A stretch of DNA of 64,000 nt, taken from an uncultured Porphyromonadaceae bacterium (GTDB taxonomy: Bacteria > Bacteroidota > Bacteroidia > Bacteroidales > Muribaculaceae). Where the stretch lies: assembly GCA_902495245.1 (NCBI GenBank), contig CABUWI010000002.1, positions 124,001-188,000 of the forward strand, given 5' to 3'. Shown here piece by piece: positions 1 through 8,708 of the stretch (position 1 is the first letter of the stretch; the number at the start of each line of letters is the position of its first letter). The notes beneath the pieces are model-generated. The model did not search any database, was not told the DNA's origin, and saw nothing but the letters and a program-made list of their open reading frames with translations. A program made the position numbers and the translations under genes.

Positions 1-1
1 G

Positions 2-838
2 GCCGGCACAGTGGCAACCTTGGTGTTAGCGCTGATGCCGGCCGCTTGCACATCGAAGCCCGACGGAGCCGAAACCGCGGTGGCCCGCGTGGGGTCGGCC
101 GTGCTGACCGTGGCCGACCTGCGGAACGCCACACCGCGCGGCCTCAGCGCCGAAGACTCTACCGCCTTCGTCGACGCCTACGTCAACACCTGGATTTCAG
201 ACATGCTCGTTTCGGAAGTGGCGGCGCGCAAACTGCGGTCGACCGACGAAATCGAGAAACGCGTCGACGAATACCGGCGGCAACTGATCATGTGGGAATA
301 CCGCAACATGGCCGTAGCCGCCGACACGGCCATGGCCATCACTGACGCCGACATGCGCCGCTATTATGCCGACCATGAGTCCACGCTCAAGCTGACCGAA
401 CCGATGGTGCGCGGAATCTACATCAAAATCGAAACGTCGGCGCCCGCCCTGGCCGAAGTGAAACGGCTTTACAAGAGCTCGCGCCATGCCGACATAGACA
501 AGCTCGAAAAAGTGGGGCTGCGCGGCGCGATTCACTATGACTACTTCCGCGACCAATGGATTCCGTGGCACCGCATCATCACCAAGATTCCGCGCGACAT
601 TGCAGCCTCAGACCTGCGCCGCGGCTACTCGCTCGAGTTCGAGGCAGACGGCTTCACCTACCTGCTGTCGGTGAGCGACGTGCTGCCCGCCGGCGCCACA
701 ATGCCCTACGAGGCCGCCGAGCCGCAGATTCGCGAAACGCTCGACGCCCTGCGCCGCACCGAGGTCGACGCGCGCCTGCGCGCCCGCCTGCGCCGGGAGG
801 CCGAGCGCGACGGCACCCTCGTCGACAATCGCCACTGA
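2..838 (+). CDS. SurA-like periplasmic foldase lipoprotein, 5' truncated
   Basis: The reading frame is open to the left edge, so the true start probably lies outside the window; a GTG at 11 would leave too short a signal peptide. A hydrophobic stretch ends in the lipobox MPAAC, so the product should be a lipoprotein facing the periplasm. After it, VARVGSAVLTVADL and a helical region resemble the N-terminal chaperone part of SurA/PpiC-type peptidyl-prolyl isomerases. The central part (around RGIYIKIETSAPALAEVKRL) could be a degenerate parvulin domain, but I see no clear active site. The family helps outer-membrane proteins fold. It ends 138 bases before an efflux operon that has its own promoter. 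The fold family is moderately sure; catalytic activity is doubtful. Confidence 0.6.
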   Translation, partial: AGTVATLVLALMPAACTSKPDGAETAVARVGSAVLTVADLRNATPRGLSAEDSTAFVDAYVNTWISDMLVSEVAARKLRSTDEIEKRVDEYRRQLIMWEYRNMAVAADTAMAITDADMRRYYADHESTLKLTEPMVRGIYIKIETSAPALAEVKRLYKSSRHADIDKLEKVGLRGAIHYDYFRDQWIPWHRIITKIPRDIAASDLRRGYSLEFEADGFTYLLSVSDVLPAGATMPYEAAEPQIRETLDALRRTEVDARLRARLRREAERDGTLVDNRH

Positions 839-891
839 CCCTTCTTCTGACGGGACGCAGCGGCGCCATCGTTGGTCAAAAAGGGAACAAA

Positions 892-923
892 TTTGGTCGG
901 TTTTGCAAAAATTGCGAACTTTG
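892..923 (+). promoter_or_regulatory. Bacteroidetes-type promoter for the efflux operon
   Basis: TTTG at 892-895, a 20-base spacer, then GAACTTTG at 916-923. This fits the Bacteroidetes sigma-ABfr consensus (TTTG, 19-21 bases, TAnnTTTG) except for the first base of the -7 box. It lies 54 bases upstream of the adaptor gene start. Confidence 0.6.
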
Positions 924-976
924 CACCCTAAAATGCAAATTTTACGTACTTCAACCAACCATTACATATAACACAT

Positions 977-2044
977 ATGCGCTACACATATGCGATTGCG
1001 GCCGCGGCCTTTGCGGCGATTGCGGCGTCAGGCTGCACCGACGGCGACAAGCCGGCAGAGAGTGCCGTCCATAATGTTTTCATCGCGACGCCCGAGCCGG
1101 CCGGCATGCCGACAGAATCGACATTTCCGGCAAAGGTAGAAGAGGCGCGCACCATTTCGGCCGGGTTCAAGACCGCAGGCCAGATTGAGCGGATATTCGT
1201 CAAAGAGGGTCAACACGTATCGGCCGGCCAGCCGCTGGCCATGCTCGACACCGTAGACTATGCCCTCGGCATCTCCACATTGCGCGAAAAATACCGGCAA
1301 TTGTCAATCGAAACCGAACGCCGCGCCAAGCTCCACGCCGGCGGCAACATGAGCGACAACGATTATGAAAACGCCGTGAGCGGCTTGCGTCAGCTCAAAC
1401 TGCAACTGCAGCTCGAAGAGAACAAGCTGGCCTATTGCCTGCTCAAGGCTCCCACGGCAGGCATCGTTACAAAAATCAGCTTCGAAAAGTCCGAGATGGT
1501 CGACGCAGGCACTCCGGTCATCGAACTCATGGACAACAGCCGGCTGGAGGCGGTCGTAGACCTGCCGGTGCGCGCATATGCCGCCCGCGACGCGTTCGAG
1601 TCGTTCTACGGCACGTCGCCCGTGGCGCCCGAAAAGCGCATGCGGCTCGAATTCCTTAGCCTCACCCCTAAGGCCGACAACAGCCAGCTCTACACGCTGC
1701 GCCTCGGCCTCCCCGCACTGGCCGAGGGCATCACCCCGGGCATGAACATGACGGTAACCATAGTCGGCTCGGGCAGTGAATCGGCATCGGTCAGCGTGCC
1801 GCTGAGCGCAGTGTTTGACTGCGAGGGGCGCACGTGCGTCTGGACGGTGAACCCCGCCGACTCGGTCATAACGGCCACACCGGTTACCACAACCGGCACC
1901 GCCGACGGCGGCCGCGTTGAAATCACCTCGGGCCTGCCGGCGTCGAGCATCGTGGTGCGCGCGGGCGTGCACCATCTCCACGAGGGCGAAAAGGTGAACA
2001 TAATTCCCGACAATTCAGCCACCAACCCCGGCAACGTGCTCTGA
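977..2044 (+). CDS. RND efflux periplasmic adaptor (membrane fusion lipoprotein)
   Basis: This 355-residue protein links an inner-membrane RND pump to an outer-membrane TolC channel. The N-terminus is a lipoprotein signal with lipobox AASGC. The rest follows the HlyD/AcrA order: a first lipoyl half-motif (SAGFKTAGQIERIFVKEGQ, around residues 60-80), an alpha-hairpin rich in Glu, Lys and Leu (about 100-145), the second lipoyl half (LKAPTAGIVTKISFEKSEMV), then beta-barrel and membrane-proximal domains. It overlaps the RND gene by one base (TGATG), which points to coupled translation. The substrate cannot be read from the sequence. Confidence 0.93.
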   Translation: MRYTYAIAAAAFAAIAASGCTDGDKPAESAVHNVFIATPEPAGMPTESTFPAKVEEARTISAGFKTAGQIERIFVKEGQHVSAGQPLAMLDTVDYALGISTLREKYRQLSIETERRAKLHAGGNMSDNDYENAVSGLRQLKLQLQLEENKLAYCLLKAPTAGIVTKISFEKSEMVDAGTPVIELMDNSRLEAVVDLPVRAYAARDAFESFYGTSPVAPEKRMRLEFLSLTPKADNSQLYTLRLGLPALAEGITPGMNMTVTIVGSGSESASVSVPLSAVFDCEGRTCVWTVNPADSVITATPVTTTGTADGGRVEITSGLPASSIVVRAGVHHLHEGEKVNIIPDNSATNPGNVL

Positions 2045-5000
2045 TGGAAAAGGTTACCCGATTTTTCGTCGAGCGGCCCACCCTGTTCTGGTCGTTGATG
2101 GCCGGCATCATCTTTCTGGGCGTTCTGAGCTACTCGCGCATGCCCAAGCTCGAAGACCCGGCCGTGCCCGTGAAGCAGGTCAGCATCGTGGCGCTCTATC
2201 CCGGCGCCGACGTCCACACGGTCGAGCTCGACGTGGCCACACCCATTGAAGACGCCATGCGCACTCTGCCCGACGTCGACAAGATTCGCACCGACGTCTA
2301 CGCCGGCCAGGCCACCGTCAACGTCGAGTTTGACATGGAAACCCCGACCGCCGAGCTCGAACAGCACTTCGACCTTGTGCGCCGCAAGGCCTCGGACGTA
2401 GCCGCCCGACTGCCGCAGGGCGCCATGGAGCCGATTGTCATCGACGACATGATGGACGTTTACGGTCTGCTCTATGCCTTCACCGGCGACGGCTACTCGA
2501 TCAAGGAGCTGGAGCGCTATGCCAAGATGCTGCGCCGCGAGCTGCTCACGGTCGACGGCGTCAAGCGCGTGAACATCGGCGGCACACGCGGCGAGGTCAT
2601 CAACATTGACTTCGAGCCGGAATATCTGAAACGCAACGGTCTGCTGCCTACTCAGCTGATGATGGCGCTGCAAAGCGCCACGGGCGCCGTCGAAACCGGC
2701 ACCGCGCTGAGCGGAAGCCGCCGCATGACGATGGAGGTTACCGACGGCGTGCGCACCGTCGACGACGTGGCCGACCTGCTGCTCGACCTCCCGGGCGGCG
2801 GCAAGGTCAGGCTGGGCGACGTGGCCCGCGTGAGCCGCGAGCCGGCCGAGCCGGCGCGCAACCTGGTCTACGTCAGCGGCCAACCGGCCCTGACGCTGGC
2901 AATCACCCTCGAAAACTCGGCCATCGTGCCCGACGTGGGCAACGCCGTCGACGCCCGCATTGCCGAAGTGAGCCGCCGCCTGCCCGCAGGCATGGAGACG
3001 ACCAAGATTTTCTTCCAGCCCGACAAGGTTGACGAAGCGATTCACGGCTTCATGCTCAATCTGCTCGAGTCGGTGCTGATTGTCGTGCTGGTGCTGATGT
3101 TCTCAATGGGGTGGCGCTCGGGCATGATTATAGGCTTCGGCCTGGTGCTCACGGTGGCGCTCTCATTCCCGATTCTGCAGGCCGCGGGTACGACGCTTCA
3201 GCGCATCTCGCTCGGAGCGTTCATCGTGGCCATGGGCATGCTCGTCGACAACGCCGTGGTCATCATGGACGGCATTCTCATCGACCGCGACCGCGGGCTG
3301 CCGCAGGACCGCTATCTCTACCGCATCGGCCGCAACACGGCGCTGCCGCTGCTGGGCGCCACGGTCATCGCGGCCTGCACATTCCTGCCCATCTATCTCA
3401 CGCCCGGCTCGGCGGGCGAGTTTGCCGGCGACCTCTTCACGGTTATCTGCGTCAGCCTGCTCGCCAGCTGGATTCTGGCGCTGATTCAGGTGCCCGTGTG
3501 TGCCAAGACGTGGCTCGGCAGCCACTCGCCGCGTCAGGTGGCCGAGCTTGAAAAGAAATATCCCGAGGGCAAGGTCTACCGCCTGATGAAGCGGGCTCTC
3601 GAATGGCTGCTGGCCCACAAGGCCGTGGCCTTTACGGGCGCGTCGGTGCTCCTGGCGGCCGCCATGGCCGGCATCATGAGCCTGCGCATCGTTTTCTTTC
3701 CCGATTTCGACTACCGGCAGTTCGTCGTCGAGTGCTACTTTCCCGCCGGCTCTGACGCCGACAGCGTCGACCGGCGCATACGCGAGATGGCCGACACGGT
3801 CGAGGCCATGGAGCGCGTTGACCGCGTGGTTGTCAGCACCGGCGGCATGCCCGCGCGCTATTGCTTCGTGCGCCCCGTGCCCGTCAGCGGCGACAATTAC
3901 GCCGAACTCATTGTCGACTGCAAGGACTTCAAAACCATGCAGCAGATGACCCACGAAGTGCGCCGCAAACTGCGCGAAATAGCGCCCGACGCCTATGTGC
4001 GCACCCGAAAGTATAACTTCTCGATCAGTTCGAGCCACACCGTCGAAGTCGAATTCTCGGGTCCCGACCCCGAAGTGTTGCGCAATCTGTCGGCTCAGGC
4101 CGAGGAAATCATGCGCCGCTGCAAGTATATCGACCCCTACAGCGTGCAGAACAACTGGCTGCCGCGCACTCCGCAGCTGCAGTTTGCCTTCAACCAGGCC
4201 GACGCGCAGCGCGCGGGAGTTACCCGCACCGACGTCGGCAACGCCCTGCGCGCCGCCGGCGACGGCTATCCCGTCGGCGTCATCTCCGAGGGCGACAACA
4301 TGCTGCCCGTGCAGCTGCGCATGCGCCGCGCCGACGGCTCGCGCCCGTCGCCGCTCACGTCGATTGCCGTGTGGAGTCAGCTCCATGCTGACGTCGACCC
4401 GGCCGAGACCCGCGGACTGCTCACCGGCGCCACCTCGGCCGACGAGTTGCGCGAAAAAATGTTCCGCACCACCCTGCTCGGCAACGTGGTCGACAGCGCC
4501 TCGATGCGCCTTGCCGACGACCACATCTACCGCTACAACGGACGCCGCACAATCCAGGCCGAAGCCGACCCCGACCAGCTCAACCCCGAGGCAACTCCGG
4601 CCAAGGCAGTCGCCGCCATCACGCCCGAAATCGAAGCCATCGCCCTGCCCGAGGGCTACACCATGCGCTTTGTCGGCGAAGGCGAACTCTCGGGCGAGGC
4701 CACGGGCCTGGTGCTCGGCTTCATTCCGATGATTCTGATGATTGTGTTCGTCGTGCTGCTGATGCTGTTCAACAACTGGAAGAAGCTGTTCGTGATTCTG
4801 GTGTGCTTCCCGTTCGTGCTCTGCGGCATCGTGCCCATATTGCTGCTCACCGACACGCCCTTCACCTTCCTGGCCATTCTCGGCTGCATGGGCCTAATCG
4901 GCATGATGGTCAAGAACGCCATTGTGCTCGTTGACGAAATCGGCCGTTTGCAGACTCAGGAACAGGTCGAGGCCTACGAGGCCGTGGTGCGCGCCACCAT

Positions 5001-5190
5001 CAGCCGCGTGCGCCCCGTGATGCTGGCGTCGTTCACCACCATTCTGGGCATGATTCCTCTCATCGGCGACGCCATGTACGGCTCGCTGGCAATCACCGTC
5101 ATCGGCGGCCTGACTGCGGGCACCATAATCACGCTGCTGCTCCTGCCGCTATTCTATGCCATCTTGTTCAAAATCAAAAAACCGCAATGA
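2044..5190 (+). CDS. RND efflux pump inner-membrane permease (AcrB family)
   Basis: At 1048 residues this matches the usual length of AcrB/MdtB-type proton-driven pumps. It begins with a typical TM1 (FFVERPTLFWSLMAGIIFLG) and a large periplasmic loop, has a membrane bundle around residues 335-490, a second loop, and a closing bundle around 890-1040. The proton-relay acidic residue is present in GMLVDNAVVIMDG (TM4), and the partner lysine in MMVKNAIVLVDEI (TM10). The gene sits between its adaptor and TolC genes with translational overlaps on both sides, so the three form one tripartite exporter. The family is sure; drug versus other substrate is open. Confidence 0.96.
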   Translation: MEKVTRFFVERPTLFWSLMAGIIFLGVLSYSRMPKLEDPAVPVKQVSIVALYPGADVHTVELDVATPIEDAMRTLPDVDKIRTDVYAGQATVNVEFDMETPTAELEQHFDLVRRKASDVAARLPQGAMEPIVIDDMMDVYGLLYAFTGDGYSIKELERYAKMLRRELLTVDGVKRVNIGGTRGEVINIDFEPEYLKRNGLLPTQLMMALQSATGAVETGTALSGSRRMTMEVTDGVRTVDDVADLLLDLPGGGKVRLGDVARVSREPAEPARNLVYVSGQPALTLAITLENSAIVPDVGNAVDARIAEVSRRLPAGMETTKIFFQPDKVDEAIHGFMLNLLESVLIVVLVLMFSMGWRSGMIIGFGLVLTVALSFPILQAAGTTLQRISLGAFIVAMGMLVDNAVVIMDGILIDRDRGLPQDRYLYRIGRNTALPLLGATVIAACTFLPIYLTPGSAGEFAGDLFTVICVSLLASWILALIQVPVCAKTWLGSHSPRQVAELEKKYPEGKVYRLMKRALEWLLAHKAVAFTGASVLLAAAMAGIMSLRIVFFPDFDYRQFVVECYFPAGSDADSVDRRIREMADTVEAMERVDRVVVSTGGMPARYCFVRPVPVSGDNYAELIVDCKDFKTMQQMTHEVRRKLREIAPDAYVRTRKYNFSISSSHTVEVEFSGPDPEVLRNLSAQAEEIMRRCKYIDPYSVQNNWLPRTPQLQFAFNQADAQRAGVTRTDVGNALRAAGDGYPVGVISEGDNMLPVQLRMRRADGSRPSPLTSIAVWSQLHADVDPAETRGLLTGATSADELREKMFRTTLLGNVVDSASMRLADDHIYRYNGRRTIQAEADPDQLNPEATPAKAVAAITPEIEAIALPEGYTMRFVGEGELSGEATGLVLGFIPMILMIVFVVLLMLFNNWKKLFVILVCFPFVLCGIVPILLLTDTPFTFLAILGCMGLIGMMVKNAIVLVDEIGRLQTQEQVEAYEAVVRATISRVRPVMLASFTTILGMIPLIGDAMYGSLAITVIGGLTAGTIITLLLLPLFYAILFKIKKPQ

Positions 5191-6512
5191 ACCGCACCAT
5201 ACTCACCATACTGCTGACCTGCGGCGCCGCCCTCGGCGCCTCGGCCGCCGAGCCGCTGCGCGTCGACGCCGCCGGCGCCGTCGAGATTGCCCTGAAAAAT
5301 TCCGAACAGCTCAAAATGGCCGACAATGCCGTGAAGCAGGCGCGCCTGAACCGCGGTGTGGCCCGCACGGCGTGGCTCCCAAACTTTTCAGGCTCGGCCA
5401 CCACGGGCTGGATGCTGCCCGACACGAAGTTTGACGAGATGGCCATGTCGATGCGCATGCGCGGCGTCTACATGGCCGGCATCAGCCTGACCCAGCCCGT
5501 CTTTGCCGGCGGCAAAATCGTGGCCGCAAACCGGCTTGCCTCAATCGGCGCCGAGGCGGCCGCCCAGCAGCGCCGGCAGACGGAAATTGCCGTGCGCGCC
5601 GACGCCGAGACGGGCTACTGGACCTGCGTGGCCATCAATGCGCGCCGCGAAATGATGGGCGCCTACATGGCGCTGGTCGACACCGCCCTGGTCCAGACGC
5701 GCCGCGCCGTCGAAGCGGGCATGGCCACGCGCAACGACCTGCTGCAAATCGAGGCGCGCCGCGCGCAGGTGGTCTATCAGCAGGGCCAGGTCGACGCCGG
5801 CGCCGACCTCTGCCTTCAGGCGCTGCGCAACTCGCTGGGACTGCCGCTCGACACCCCGCTCGAAATCATCGACACGGAAGTGCCGGCTGACATTCCCGCC
5901 GACCTCGACAACTATGACCTTGCCAACCGCCCCGAAATGAAGCTGCTGCAGGCCGATGTCGACTCTAAAATACAGCAGGTGCGCATGACCCGCGGCGACT
6001 TCCTCCCCACCCTCGGCCTGCAGGCCGGCTGGAGCGCCTACGGCAACATGAAGATGAACTCGATGGTGCAGGGGCCCGACGGCAACTACTACCCGATGGA
6101 GCAGAACATCAAGAACAACGGCTTCTCGGTGATGCTCTCGCTGCAACTACCCCTCTTTCACTGGGGCGAAGGCTACAAAAAAGTCAAGGCCGCGAAGCTC
6201 GACGTGGAAAACGCGCGCCTGTCCATGCAACAGAACGCCCGTCAGCTCGACCTGCAGGTGCGCCGCGCAATCACCAACGTGCGCACCGGCGCAGACCTGC
6301 TCCGCTCGGCCGAAGCCGCATGCGCCCGCGCCGAAGCCGCGCTGACCTCCGTAAGCGAGAGCTATCGCTACGGCCTCGCCACCATCACCGCCCTGCTCGA
6401 CGCCCAAAGCCAATGGCACACCGCCCGCGCCGACCTCATCGAAGCCCGCACCCAGCTCCGCATCAACCTCATCGACTACCGCGCCGCCACCGCCACCGCC
6501 ACCGATTTTTGA
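5187..6512 (+). CDS. TolC-family outer-membrane efflux channel
   Basis: A 441-residue protein with a Sec signal peptide ending near GASAAEP, followed by two long helical repeats typical of TolC/OprM trimers (for example VEIALKNSEQLKMADNAVKQA near residue 35 and its counterpart after residue 235). The C-terminal half contains the usual Ala/Arg-rich helices and SVSESYRYGLATITALLDAQ. It overlaps the RND gene by four bases (ATGA) and is last in the efflux operon, so it should form the exit duct for that pump. No lipobox is visible. Confidence 0.94.
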   Translation: MNRTILTILLTCGAALGASAAEPLRVDAAGAVEIALKNSEQLKMADNAVKQARLNRGVARTAWLPNFSGSATTGWMLPDTKFDEMAMSMRMRGVYMAGISLTQPVFAGGKIVAANRLASIGAEAAAQQRRQTEIAVRADAETGYWTCVAINARREMMGAYMALVDTALVQTRRAVEAGMATRNDLLQIEARRAQVVYQQGQVDAGADLCLQALRNSLGLPLDTPLEIIDTEVPADIPADLDNYDLANRPEMKLLQADVDSKIQQVRMTRGDFLPTLGLQAGWSAYGNMKMNSMVQGPDGNYYPMEQNIKNNGFSVMLSLQLPLFHWGEGYKKVKAAKLDVENARLSMQQNARQLDLQVRRAITNVRTGADLLRSAEAACARAEAALTSVSESYRYGLATITALLDAQSQWHTARADLIEARTQLRINLIDYRAATATATDF

Positions 6513-6517
6513 AATTT

Positions 6518-6549
6518 TTTGGTTAGTTCAGGAATTTTAACTATCTTTG
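6518..6549 (+). promoter_or_regulatory. Bacteroidetes-type promoter for the PEGA/BACON gene cluster
   Basis: TTTG at 6518-6521, a 20-base spacer and TATCTTTG at 6542-6549, a full match to the consensus. It starts just after the tolC-like stop codon and lies 54 bases upstream of the ATG at 6603, so the next genes form a separate transcription unit. Confidence 0.75.
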
Positions 6550-6624
6550 GAGGCAAGAAGTAACATTCGCTAAGCTAATTAAACCAACATAACAGTTTGA
6601 AAATGAGCACTTTACCCCCCCCTA

Positions 6625-8694
6625 TTGCCAACATTGGCATCGGGTAGGATACGCCGACTTTTATCGATAATATTCATCGCAGTTATCGGTTTGGCCGCGT
6701 CCGCCCAGAACCGCATCACAATCAAGGACTTCACCTACGACGAGAACGAGGGCACGGCCCTGACGCTCGCGCCCAAAGGCGTGAAAGACGGCAACAACCA
6801 GAAGTGCGGCCTCATCGTCGTGCACAACGTAGACCTCAAAGGGTTCTCGTTCAAGACCGGCGGCTGGAACAAGGCCGAAAACCGCTCAAGCGGCGGCAAA
6901 CCGGTTGTGAACCTCTGGGTTTCGCCCGGCACGAAATGGATTGAGGTCAGCAACTCCGACTCGAGCATCAAGCCGAGCGAGCGTTACCACTTCGGCCAGA
7001 CCGTGGAGAGCGAGAAAACCTATCACCTCTATCTCGGCGAGGTCATCAAGTTCAACGAGTCGGGCAGCCAGTACGTGCAGGTCAGCGTCGAGGCGCCCAA
7101 CGCCATTTTCTTCATTGACGAGCAGGGCGACGGCACATTTCTGGCGTGGCCGCTGCAGGACGGCAAAGCCTCAAAGGCGCTGCGCTTCGGCACATATAAC
7201 TACAAGGTAACCGCCCCCGACTATCACGACGAATACGGCACCTTCACGGTCAACGACCCCGACAACACCGTAACGGTCAACATCAAGCCGCGGGCCAACT
7301 TCGGCCGCCTGACCATTCCCGCCTCCGACAATCTGAAGGGCGCGCAGATAATCATTGACGGCACCGTGGCGGGCAATTCGTCGCTCAACGGCTACAAGCT
7401 GAGCTCGGGCACCCACACGCTGCAGATTCAGCGCCCCAAGTATAAGGTGCTGGTCAAGGAAATCACCATCGCCGACAATCAGACACTAACGGAGACACCC
7501 GTGCTGGAACAGAACTTCAGCCGCATCACGATTGAATGTGCCGACCCCGAGGCCGACATCTACCTGATGACGGCCAACAATGCCACCAAGCAGGCCACGG
7601 GCACATGGATGGCCGACCTCGAGCCGGGCAGCTACGTAATCGAAACGCGACGCGCCGGCTGCAAAAACGGCATCAAGCAGATTACCATCGCCCCGGGCAA
7701 CCAGCCGCAGGAGTTCAGCGTGCCCGCCCCCGAACCGACGTTCGGCACGGTGCCCGTCAAGTCCGTGCCCGAGGGCGCGACCATCTGGCTCGACGGCAAG
7801 GAGATGGGCAAGACGCCTAAAGTGCTCAACAACGTGCTGGCCACTACCCATAGCCTCAAACTCACCTATCCCAACTATCAGGACTATACGCAGCAACTCG
7901 ACGTCAAGCCCGGCGAGAGTCTCAACGTCGACGCCAAGATGAGCAACTACGTAACCGTTGAAATCAGCGTCGAGCCACGATATGCGTCGTTCTACGTCGA
8001 CGGCAAGTCGTCAAACAACCCCTATGTCTACCAGGGACCGCCGACCTACAAGAATGTCAGCGCATCGGCCTGGAGGCGCAAAAGCATGGAAAAGCGCATC
8101 TATCTCGACCACAACGAAAAAATTTCGCTGAGCCTGCCCCAGATGCTTCTTCACGAAGAGAATCAGTGGTATCTCGAAGCGGGCATGCAAGCCGGCATGA
8201 TGCCGCTGGGCGTCGTGGTGTCGACCGGCTTCGACCTCAAGTGGTTCAACTGTCAGGCCGACTTTGCCTATACGTTCGGCCCGAAGAAAGACATCTTCAT
8301 CATCGAGCAGTCTTATGACTCCTATAACAACACCACCTATCTCACCAACTCGGCGGCGACATTCAGCGCCGACATGACCATGGGCGGACGCGTGGGCGTC
8401 AACATCAACTGCGGAGGCCGATTCCGCATCACCCCGCAGGTGGGCGTGAGCTACGTGCACATGAAGGTCGACGAAGACAATCTCTACATCGGCAACCCGT
8501 GGGCGCTGAGCTGTCTGGGCGCCGTGCGCTGCTTCTTTGCATGCAGCTACAACTTCGGCATATCGCTCACGCCCGAATATCTCTTCGCCGTGAACCGCAG
8601 CAACGGCTACAAACTGCTGTCTGAGACCGACAGCTCATTCAAGAACTGGGCCAACGGTTTCAACTGCCGCATTGCCGCAGTGATTAACTTCTAA
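6625..8694 (+). CDS. PEGA-domain exported protein, start region with a C8 tract
   Basis: The protein of about 689 residues has a signal peptide (LLSIIFIAVIGLAASAQ) and several PEGA-type beta domains that carry sequences such as VPEGATIWLDGKEMGKTP (around residue 380); these are usually surface or periplasmic binding modules. The last 200 residues (from about LLHEENQWYLEAGMQAG) look like a small outer-membrane beta-barrel. The start is odd: this frame has only TTG at 6625 near the signal peptide, whereas the well-placed ATG at 6603 is out of frame because of a run of eight C at 6615-6622. With seven C the ATG would join the frame. It is first in a plus-strand cluster. The function is unknown. 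Confidence 0.8.
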   Translation: MPTLASGRIRRLLSIIFIAVIGLAASAQNRITIKDFTYDENEGTALTLAPKGVKDGNNQKCGLIVVHNVDLKGFSFKTGGWNKAENRSSGGKPVVNLWVSPGTKWIEVSNSDSSIKPSERYHFGQTVESEKTYHLYLGEVIKFNESGSQYVQVSVEAPNAIFFIDEQGDGTFLAWPLQDGKASKALRFGTYNYKVTAPDYHDEYGTFTVNDPDNTVTVNIKPRANFGRLTIPASDNLKGAQIIIDGTVAGNSSLNGYKLSSGTHTLQIQRPKYKVLVKEITIADNQTLTETPVLEQNFSRITIECADPEADIYLMTANNATKQATGTWMADLEPGSYVIETRRAGCKNGIKQITIAPGNQPQEFSVPAPEPTFGTVPVKSVPEGATIWLDGKEMGKTPKVLNNVLATTHSLKLTYPNYQDYTQQLDVKPGESLNVDAKMSNYVTVEISVEPRYASFYVDGKSSNNPYVYQGPPTYKNVSASAWRRKSMEKRIYLDHNEKISLSLPQMLLHEENQWYLEAGMQAGMMPLGVVVSTGFDLKWFNCQADFAYTFGPKKDIFIIEQSYDSYNNTTYLTNSAATFSADMTMGGRVGVNINCGGRFRITPQVGVSYVHMKVDEDNLYIGNPWALSCLGAVRCFFACSYNFGISLTPEYLFAVNRSNGYKLLSETDSSFKNWANGFNCRIAAVINF

Positions 8695-8708
8695 CGCAGA
8701 ATCACATC

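Noticed and set aside
1690..4524. Long minus-strand open frames (1690-3045 and 3163-4524) opposite the RND genes
   Set aside because: They mirror well-supported RND-family genes in GC-rich DNA, show no family similarity or signal peptide, and have no promoter.
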